A stretch of 22,050 nt of DNA from DATGMB01 sp035293845 (lineage in GTDB: Bacteria > Acidobacteriota > Terriglobia > Bryobacterales > Bryobacteraceae): contig DATGMB010000259.1 of the NCBI GenBank assembly GCA_035293845.1, positions 1 through 22,050 of the forward strand, written 5' to 3'. A model generated the notes under the pieces. That model did no database searches and was not told where the DNA came from. It worked only from the letters and a program-made list of their open reading frames with translations. The translations under genes were made by a program, and so were the position numbers. Shown here one piece after another: positions 13,621 to 19,223 of this stretch; position 1 is the stretch's first letter, and the number at the start of each line of letters is the position of its first letter.

Positions 13621-16330
13621 AGTCTTTCAGCTTCTCCGTCCAGTTGGTGACGACCATGATGTCGGAGGAGAGGGCCCACTCGAGCGGTGAGTTGATCAGA
13701 AACCGCTGGCCGTCGGGGGAAACGTCGTAGAGGTTCCACGATTTGCGCAGTGGGCGGGTCTGGAACAGCTTGACGGGCGCCTCGAAGACCAGGTCCTCGC
13801 CGTTTGCGTGGACCGGTGTTACCATCACGCGGCCGTTGGGCGTCAGGAAGAACAGTTCCTTGCCGTCGGACCGCCAGCGCGGCAGGCCGCCGCCGCCCGA
13901 CGAGACCTTCCAGTGTTTGGTAATTCCGCTCTTCAGGCCCTCGAATTGCTGAACGTAGACCTCGGGCCGGTTGCTGCCCTGATCGGACGTGTACGCGAGC
14001 CACTTGCCATCCGGCGAGAGCGCCGCGTACTGCTCGTCGGCGACCGTATCGAGAATCGGCGCGGCGTGGCGGTCGCCGGTGCTCAGGCCCCAGATATCGT
14101 CCTTGGTGCTCTCGGTCGCGGCGTGAAAGAAAATGTAGCGGCCGTCGCGGGACCAGTCCGTCGGATACTTGGGGAAGCTGCTGCGGAAGAGGAGATCCGG
14201 CTTCGCCCCGCTCTCGATGGAGCGGACATAGATATCGTGGTTGCCCTCGCGGCCTTCGCCGGTATAGACCCAGAAGGCGATCCGGGTTCCGTCCGGGGAC
14301 CAGACGGGACCGCCCTCGCTCGCGCCTTCCTGGTGGCTGAGCGGCTTGATCGAGCCGTCGTTGTCCACGAGCCAGATATCGGCCGTTTTGCCGTCCTCGG
14401 CCACGCGCCCCACTGCGGCGTAGCGGCCGTTGGGCGCAATGCGCGGCACGCCCCAGGTGCCGGGCTCGTGAACCGCGGCCAACTCGGTGCCTGAGCGGTC
14501 CGTCCACCGTAACTGGCGGGTGGGCTTGCCCGTGCTCTGATACGCCAGCGTCCCGTTATTCGCGACCGTGATGGGAGCGAGGTTCATGCTACCGATCGCT
14601 CCAATATCTTCCGCCAGGGTGACCGGTTCGCCGGTGAGCGCCAGGTGCGGCGGGTTGAACGCCTGGCCCATCAGCTTGCGGTTCGCGATGAACAGCAGGT
14701 AGCCGCTCTTGGCGGCTTCCGCGCCGGGCAGTCCGGAGTAGAGCGCGTTGGTTTCCGAGGGGAACAGCAGCCGGTAATCCGGCGAATCGAGCGAGGCCGC
14801 GTAGACGCCCGAAGTCTCCGAAGCTTCCGTCTGGATGTAGAACAGGAAATGCTTGCCATCGGGCAGAAATTGGGGCCACATATAGCTGTTCTCGCCCTTG
14901 GCCGCATTCACCCGGAGCACCGGCGTGGGGTTGCTGTTGGCTTTCGCCGCCACCTTGTAGAGGCCGTCGTCCGGGTTGCGCGAAAAAAGAATCGTTCCGT
15001 CGATGTTCCAGGCGCCGCCGCCGTTGGCGCCTTCGACCTTGCAGACCGTCTCGGTCAGGCCATCCTTGATCCGCACCGTTTTGAGCGCGCGGCCGGAGAA
15101 ATAGGCCAGGTATTGGCCGTCGGGCGACCAGAACGGATTCGTCGCTCCTTCGGTGCCGTTGATCGGCGAGTGCCGCATCGCATCGAGCGGACGCAGCCAC
15201 AACATGCGCTGGCCTTCCGGGCCCTGTGCAGAGAAAACCAGCATTCGGCCATCGGGCGAGATCGTCGGCGATCCGGGGTAGGACGTGTGCTCCGGCGGCG
15301 CGACCGCGAATTTCACGACCGGCGCCGAGGCGCGCGGCCGCAGCCACAAGGTCGCCGCCAGCGCCACGCCGGCCAACAGAAGCAGCGAAACGCCAATCAC
15401 CGCCCAGAGGCGCACGCGGAAACCGCCGAACGTGGGGGTCCCTTCGAGCACCGCCTGCCATTTGGAGATTGCCGGCTTTGGTTTGAGAACCGGCTCGCCC
15501 GGACGGTAGAAAAACTCTTCCACACGGGGCCGCACCATGGCGCTGCGCCGCCTGCCGGGCGGCGGCGGAGTGGGCACGGGCGGCTCATCGGAAGCCTCCT
15601 CCGCGGGGTCCATCACGGCTTCGAAGCCAGCCCCGGACTCGAATGGCGCTTCCGGCGATCCGGCCACGAATTGCGCTTCCGGCGATCCGGCGGTCGGGGA
15701 CTGCGTCCGGGCGGCAAACCGCGGCGCCGCCTGGGCTGCCGCAGGACGGGACCCGCCGGGCTGCCTTCCGGCAAGGATGCTGTGGGTCTTCACGCCGAAA
15801 CGCAACTCCAGCACGGCGTTCTGGATGCGCTGGCGGCGGGCCGCGGGATTCTTTTCCAGGCAGCCGGCCACTACGCGGGCCATCGCATCGTAAATCGGCG
15901 AGCGGAGGGTGAGGGTAGGGGCGGGGTCTTCGAGCAGGGAACGGTTTAGCTCGGCGCCTTCGCCCAAAAACGCCGGCGTGCCTGCGGCCATTTCGTAGAC
16001 GATCGCGCCGAATGCGAAGATGTCCGACCGGGCATCAGGGGCCTTCCCGCGGACCTGTTCCGGGGAACGGTACGCGGCCGATGCCACCGGACGATGGGAA
16101 GGAGCCAACACCTGCGCACCGGACGCCGTGATGCAGATCAGGTCCGGACACAGGCTTCCGTGGATCATCCCGCGGGAGTGGGCCTGGTGCAGCTGGCTGC
16201 CGATCTCGATGGCGTATTGCGCAGCCTCTTCATCGGAAAGCAGACTCTGCGCCATCCGCTCGGAGAGCAGCACGCCCTCGACCGGCTCTTTCGTCAGGAA
16301 ATCCAGGGCTGGTTCGCCAATGCCCGTCAC
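13619..16330 (-). CDS. membrane-anchored pseudokinase fused to TolB/WD40-like beta-propeller
   Basis: About 903 aa from a GTG start at 16330; residue numbers here use that start. The N-terminal ~185 residues resemble only the second half of a Ser/Thr kinase. Glycine loop and VAIK-type lysine are absent, the HRD loop reads IHGSLCPDL (Asp lost), and no DFG is present. The activation-segment landmark YRSPEQVRG and SDIFAFGAIVYEMAAGTPAF are kept. A Pro/Ala-rich linker (about 185-300) holds a nine-residue tandem repeat (AGSPEAQFV/AGSPEAPFE). One transmembrane helix follows (about 308-330). The remainder is a periplasmic propeller with repeated SPDG motifs (SPDGRMLVFS, SPDGQYLAYF, SPDGTRIAFW, SPDGKWLAYTS). 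Active kinase-TolB fusions are frequent in Acidobacteriota. This one probably binds rather than phosphorylates. GAGG sits 4 nt before the GTG; a TTG at 16381 would add 17 residues. Confidence 0.88.
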   Translation of the reverse strand: MTGIGEPALDFLTKEPVEGVLLSERMAQSLLSDEEAAQYAIEIGSQLHQAHSRGMIHGSLCPDLICITASGAQVLAPSHRPVASAAYRSPEQVRGKAPDARSDIFAFGAIVYEMAAGTPAFLGEGAELNRSLLEDPAPTLTLRSPIYDAMARVVAGCLEKNPAARRQRIQNAVLELRFGVKTHSILAGRQPGGSRPAAAQAAPRFAARTQSPTAGSPEAQFVAGSPEAPFESGAGFEAVMDPAEEASDEPPVPTPPPPGRRRSAMVRPRVEEFFYRPGEPVLKPKPAISKWQAVLEGTPTFGGFRVRLWAVIGVSLLLLAGVALAATLWLRPRASAPVVKFAVAPPEHTSYPGSPTISPDGRMLVFSAQGPEGQRMLWLRPLDAMRHSPINGTEGATNPFWSPDGQYLAYFSGRALKTVRIKDGLTETVCKVEGANGGGAWNIDGTILFSRNPDDGLYKVAAKANSNPTPVLRVNAAKGENSYMWPQFLPDGKHFLFYIQTEASETSGVYAASLDSPDYRLLFPSETNALYSGLPGAEAAKSGYLLFIANRKLMGQAFNPPHLALTGEPVTLAEDIGAIGSMNLAPITVANNGTLAYQSTGKPTRQLRWTDRSGTELAAVHEPGTWGVPRIAPNGRYAAVGRVAEDGKTADIWLVDNDGSIKPLSHQEGASEGGPVWSPDGTRIAFWVYTGEGREGNHDIYVRSIESGAKPDLLFRSSFPKYPTDWSRDGRYIFFHAATESTKDDIWGLSTGDRHAAPILDTVADEQYAALSPDGKWLAYTSDQGSNRPEVYVQQFEGLKSGITKHWKVSSGGGGLPRWRSDGKELFFLTPNGRVMVTPVHANGEDLVFEAPVKLFQTRPLRKSWNLYDVSPDGQRFLINSPLEWALSSDIMVVTNWTEKLKD
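15646..15691. repeat. 19-bp direct repeat inside the pseudokinase linker
   Basis: The 19-bp sequence GCGCTTCCGGCGATCCGGC occurs at 15646-15664 and again, perfectly, at 15673-15691. The period is 27 bp, so it encodes a tandem nine-residue repeat in the low-complexity linker. The nucleotide identity suggests a recent duplication by slippage rather than selection on the protein alone. Confidence 0.8.
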
Positions 16331-16425
16331 AGCACCTCGCGTCAGGATTACAGTGTACCCTCCATGTATGTATAGGTACAATGCCGCGGCGGGCCTGCGA
16401 GGTTGGGGGTGTACTACTGGTTGGG

Positions 16426-16450
16426 CCGGGCAGGCCCGGGGCCTGCCCGG
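16426..16450. repeat. 25-bp perfect GC-rich palindrome
   Basis: A perfect inverted repeat with 12-bp arms centred on position 16438 (left arm starts CCGGGCAGGC, right arm ends GCCTGCCCGG). It lies between the end of the YtxH-like gene (16469) and the start of the pseudokinase gene (16330), all on the minus strand. As RNA it forms an 11-bp hairpin with a 3-nt loop. No T-run follows on either strand. It could be an mRNA-end hairpin, a processing site or a REP-like element. Confidence 0.6.
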
Positions 16451-16468
16451 GTGCGCCGCGTTCCGCCG

Positions 16469-16759
16469 CTAGACTCCGACCAGTTTGCGGCTGTGCTCCC
16501 AGAGTTCTCCGGCGTCCTCGACCACCTTCCGGCCTTCCTCGTAAATGGTTTTCATGCGTTCCATGATGTCGCGCGTGGCGTCGGCAAGATCGCCGGAACG
16601 GTTGGCGACGCGGCGGGTCACTTCCCGCGCCTGGTCCCAGGTGGTCCGGGGGCGGCTGCGCCGGGCGACGGCGATTCCGAGGCCGACGGCGGCTCCGACC
16701 GCAATGCCGATCCAGATTCCCGTATTGATGTTCCGCGCGTTCTGCTGTGTGCTGGCCAT
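16469..16759 (-). CDS. YtxH-like small membrane protein
   Basis: A 96-aa protein with an N-terminal glycine/alanine-rich membrane helix (about 13-32, TGIWIGIAVGAAVGLGIAVA), then RRSRPR and a long amphipathic helical tail (about 40-96) rich in Arg, Glu and Asp. This is the layout of YtxH-domain proteins, often linked to general stress in other bacteria; no biochemical role is established. The ATG at 16759 has a purine-rich GGGAGGGAGAAG ribosome binding site. It is divergent from the MerR-type gene, with about 235 bp between their starts, and upstream of the pseudokinase gene on the same strand. The topology, a short N-terminus, one helix and a helical tail, is seen directly; the family call rests on this pattern. 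Confidence 0.75.
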   Translation of the reverse strand: MASTQQNARNINTGIWIGIAVGAAVGLGIAVARRSRPRTTWDQAREVTRRVANRSGDLADATRDIMERMKTIYEEGRKVVEDAGELWEHSRKLVGV

Positions 16760-16928
16760 AATCTTCTCCCTCCCACAGTGTAAATGCCGGTCTTCCGCGG
16801 CCGCGGGCGGAGGCCGCCCGGACGGCGCACCCGCGCGTGAACCGGAATACAGCAGGCGGTGGACTTCGGTTCGCCTTCATACCTCGAAACCGCCCATTTC
16901 GGGTCTCGAAATCTGCATGGGCGGGCTA

Positions 16929-16956
16929 TTGACTTGGCGGGTGGCCCATGTACAAT
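16929..16956 (+). promoter_or_regulatory. sigma-70-type promoter of the MerR-family gene
   Basis: TTGACT (16929-16934), a 16-bp spacer and TACAAT (16951-16956) match the consensus at 5 of 6 positions in each box. The coding start at 16995 is about 32 nt from the expected transcription start. The heptamer GTGGCCC occurs in the spacer (16941-16947) and again just downstream (16962-16968), 21 bp apart, and could serve as an operator. Confidence 0.75.
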
Positions 16957-16994
16957 CCAAAGTGGCCCCAATTTCACAACGGAAGTGGCAGAAA

Positions 16995-17492
16995 ATGTTT
17001 AAAGCGAGGAAAGCCCGGGCGGTCTCCCCCGGCGCGCAAGGCTTCAACAGCAGCGAAGTGGCGCGGATCTGCAACGTGAGCCTGCGCCAGTTGCAGTGGT
17101 GGGATGAGCGCAACGTGGTTTCGCCGCGGCAGGACGGCCACAAGCGCATTTATATGCCCGAGGAAGTGGTGGAAATCTCGGTCATCGCCGAACTGCGGCG
17201 TAAGGGATTCTCGCTCCAAAAGATTCGCCGCGTGCTGCGATTTCTGCAGAAGGATATGGGGAAGCGGTTGAGCGATGCCCTCCAGGCGACCTCCGAGATT
17301 CACCTGCTCACCGACGGCCGCTCCATTTACCTCGAGGAAGCGCCGGACCGCATCATCGACCTGCTCAAGAATGCCCGCCAGCCCATGTTCCTGGTCTGCG
17401 TCAGCGACCAGATCCGGCGCCTGACCGCCGCCGAGCGGAAACCCGCGCGCTCGGAAACCGCAACCCCGGCCCGCAAAGCCAAAGCCGTGTAG
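16995..17492 (+). CDS. MerR-family transcriptional regulator
   Basis: A 165-aa regulator. Residues 17-36 form the winged helix-turn-helix core (FNSSEVARICNVSLRQLQWW), followed by the wing NVVSPRQDGHKRIYMPEEVV and a helical dimerisation stretch (about 56-95, including LRRKGFSLQKIRRVLRFL). The C-terminal part (100-142) is a small alpha/beta-looking segment (EIHLLTDGRSIYLEEAPDRI), probably the effector-sensing part, and ends in a basic Lys/Arg/Ala tail. No metal-binding cysteine set like that of MerR or CueR is present, so the ligand is unknown. The ATG at 16995 is preceded by GGAAG about 10 nt upstream and by a clear promoter. The frame stays open far upstream, but only through non-coding sequence and the antisense of the YtxH gene. 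Autoregulation through the GTGGCCC direct repeat is plausible. Confidence 0.93.
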   Translation: MFKARKARAVSPGAQGFNSSEVARICNVSLRQLQWWDERNVVSPRQDGHKRIYMPEEVVEISVIAELRRKGFSLQKIRRVLRFLQKDMGKRLSDALQATSEIHLLTDGRSIYLEEAPDRIIDLLKNARQPMFLVCVSDQIRRLTAAERKPARSETATPARKAKAV

Positions 17493-17723
17493 AACCGGAG
17501 GCCATCCGGGGCAAGCCTGGAGTTCCACGAGGTTTATGCAGAATTCGGCGCTCCAAATGAAGAGCGTGAGAGAGCGAAGCGCAGTCTCCTGGCACGATTG
17601 AAAAAACCGCCGGATCTCGGCAAGTCCGGAAAGATGACGTGGACGCGTGACGGGATCTACGAACTGCGAGGGCGCCCTAAAGCCCGGGCGTCCCGGCCGA
17701 ATTCAACGCGGCGACTGCGATAA
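17493..17723 (+). pseudogene. in-frame coding-like stretch after the MerR gene, possible toxin-like remnant
   Basis: After the MerR stop (17490-17492) the same frame stays open for 76 codons to TAA at 17721-17723, with no ATG near its front. CTG at 17517 is the only early start-like codon. The translation looks protein-like: SLEFHEVYAEFGAPNEERER, then AKRSLLARLKKPPDLG and TRDGIYELRGRPKARASRP. The ERAKRSLLARL...GIYELR pattern recalls HigB/Gp49-type (RelE-superfamily) toxins, but it is short and lacks their conserved C-terminal strands. In the same frame a further 28 codons (WTEHMNPGQQYGGVTVRNPF...) run to TGA at 17808. I read this as a degraded gene or an unassigned small ORF; the family guess is weak. 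The rest of the gap to 17814 holds nothing except the ribosome binding site of the next gene. Confidence 0.3.
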
Positions 17724-17814
17724 GTGGGTTGCAAGATCCTTTGGACCGAGCACATGAACCCCGGCCAGCAGTACGGCGGCGTCACCGTCCGCAATCCCTT
17801 CGAGGAGTGACTCC

Positions 17815-18819
17815 TTGCGCACCTCTGCGGCGTCTAAAGCCTTAATGAAGATTTTTGCCACCGTTCTGCTCCTGCCCTTCCTGGCGGGGGCCTCGTTGCT
17901 GCCGGAGACCATTGGGGCCTGGCACCGGTCCGCCAGCACACAGCCGGCGCTGGCGAACCGGGCCTTGTGGGGCGAATACGGGTTAAGAGCTTGGGAGTCG
18001 GTCACATACGAGAACGGCAAGGACCGGTTCACGGTCTCCGCGTGGGAGGTCGCCGATACCACCGGAGCCCTCGGCGCCTTCGATTGGCAGCGAGCCCTGT
18101 TAAAAGGCGATGCGCAGCCCTCGCAGGCCGCGCCGCTGGCCGCCGAGACCAAAGACGCCCTGCTCCTGACCCACGGTAACTATTTGCTGGAATTCCAGGG
18201 CTATAAGCCGTCGCGCGAGGAACTGGACGCGGTCACCGGGTCGCTCAAGAACGTCGATACGACCGCCCTCCCCGTGCTGGCCAGCTATCTGCCGTCCGGC
18301 GATCTGGCGCCACGGAGCGAGCGCTACGTGATCGGGCCGGTGGGCCTTCAGGAGTTCGATCCCGCCATTCCGCCTTCCGTGGCGGCGTTTCACTTCGGGG
18401 CCGAAGCCCAGATCGGTGTTTTCCACAGTCCGAAGGGCGACATGGCGCTCGCCATCTTCAACTACCCGACGGCACAGATCGCCAGGCAGAAGCTCCCGGA
18501 TTTCGAAAAACTCCCCGGCGCCATGGCCAAGCGCAGCGGCCCACTGGTTGCGGTAGTACTACAACCGCCAGATCCGGATTTCGCCGAGAGACTGCTCAGC
18601 CAAGTCCGGTATCAGGCCCAGGTCACACGCGACGAGTACGTGCCCGGCAAGCGCGACAATATCGGCGTCCTGATCATCAACATCTTCATCTTCATTGGGA
18701 TACTGATCGTTTTCGCGCTCCTCTCCGGATTTTTGGTGGGCGGCCTCCGGATGTACCGGCGGCGCGGGCGCAAGGGCGAGGATCCCGACGCGATGATCAC
18801 GCTGCACTTGACGCGTTGA
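17815..18819 (+). CDS. DUF6599-like exported, membrane-anchored protein
   Basis: A 334-aa protein (TTG start) of unknown function resembling the acidobacterial DUF6599 group. An N-terminal signal sequence (LMKIFATVLLLPFLAGASLLPE) precedes an extracytoplasmic domain (about 35-275) with WESVTYENGKDRFTVSAWEV and DALLLTHGNYLLEFQGY. One strong transmembrane helix (about 280-308, IGVLIINIFIFIGILIVFALL) follows, then a basic cytoplasmic tail (RMYRRRGRKGEDPDA). Start choice: GAGGAG at 17802-17807 lies 7 nt before TTG 17815, an ideal spacing. The in-frame ATG at 17845 (MKIFATV) gives a more ordinary signal peptide but has no Shine-Dalgarno. The family name is from memory of the sequence pattern; no activity is known to me. 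The downstream gene is RNase J, about 400 bp away with its own regulatory region, so no operon is implied. Confidence 0.8.
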   Translation: MRTSAASKALMKIFATVLLLPFLAGASLLPETIGAWHRSASTQPALANRALWGEYGLRAWESVTYENGKDRFTVSAWEVADTTGALGAFDWQRALLKGDAQPSQAAPLAAETKDALLLTHGNYLLEFQGYKPSREELDAVTGSLKNVDTTALPVLASYLPSGDLAPRSERYVIGPVGLQEFDPAIPPSVAAFHFGAEAQIGVFHSPKGDMALAIFNYPTAQIARQKLPDFEKLPGAMAKRSGPLVAVVLQPPDPDFAERLLSQVRYQAQVTRDEYVPGKRDNIGVLIINIFIFIGILIVFALLSGFLVGGLRMYRRRGRKGEDPDAMITLHLTR

Positions 18820-18974
18820 GATAAGCATTGCCTTTTGTTTTGCTTAGAATGATATCCACAGGCCAAAATGCGGGCCTTCGGGAGTTCCCCCGGTGCGGCT
18901 GAAAAACGGCGCGTTCGCGCAAGTAGGCCTCTACGAGCAGCTTACGGGCGAAAAAAATCGCTCCGGATTTGGTC
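18820..18974. other. non-coding stretch upstream of the RNase J leader
   Basis: No gene is supported here. The sequence contains several short inverted repeats: GCGCG-TT-CGCGC near 18909-18920, GTAG-GCCT-CTAC near 18924-18935, and GCGA...TCGC around a run of A near 18950-18963. An early AT-rich patch contains TAGAAT (18845-18850) without a matching -35. It might be a structured leader or simply the 3' region of the preceding gene. No signal recognition particle, 6S, tmRNA or RNase P consensus was found. Confidence 0.4.
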
Positions 18975-19003
18975 TTGACTTGCGGGCCGTAGGGAAATAA
19001 TAT
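18975..19003 (+). promoter_or_regulatory. strong sigma-70-type promoter in the RNase J leader
   Basis: TTGACT (18975-18980), an exact 17-bp spacer and TAATAT (18998-19003) form one of the two best promoter matches in the window. Expected transcription start is the A near 19010. It lies 214 bp upstream of the RNase J start codon with an intrinsic terminator in between. Confidence 0.75.
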
Positions 19004-19009
19004 CCAACT

Positions 19010-19116
19010 ACAAAGTTTTGGCGGTTGCGATTCCGTCGAAACTGATTCTCCCATCGAACATCGCCCTGGTAGAACAGGGAACGAATGCTCACCCCTCGGG
19101 GTGAGCATTTCTGTTT
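19010..19116 (+). ncRNA. candidate short RNA or attenuated leader upstream of RNase J
   Basis: Bounded by a predicted promoter (ending 19003) and a perfect intrinsic terminator (19084-19116), this would be a transcript of about 107 nt. Before the terminator hairpin it contains CCCTG-GTAGAA-CAGGG (19064-19079, 5-bp stem) and GTTTT...GAAAC, which could close a larger stem around 19014-19042. No open frame of useful length with a ribosome binding site is present. It matches no RNA family I can recall. It may be an independent sRNA, or a leader that senses a signal or RNase J activity and lets transcription continue into the RNase J gene. Confidence 0.5.
19084..19116 (+). terminator. intrinsic terminator, perfect 12-bp hairpin plus T-rich tail
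   Basis: AATGCTCACCCC (19084-19095) and GGGGTGAGCATT (19098-19109) are perfect complements around a two-base TC centre, which in RNA gives an 11-bp stem with a CUCG loop. The tail TTTCTGTTT follows. This is the strongest terminator in the window. Its location about 108 bp before the RNase J start codon rather than after a gene is unusual. Confidence 0.8.
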
Positions 19117-19223
19117 CCGGCGAAACCGGCGGTACGGCCCGCCCCTGCGGACCGGGAGCTAGCTTATACTGGAGTTTAGGGTCTCTCTCCACGCTGTCAT
19201 CTCAACCGACAAGTTAGCATCGG

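Noticed and set aside
19010..19116. tRNA or other standard small RNA in the RNase J leader
   Set aside because: No cloverleaf, CCA end, SRP or 6S consensus could be found; kept only as an unclassified RNA candidate.
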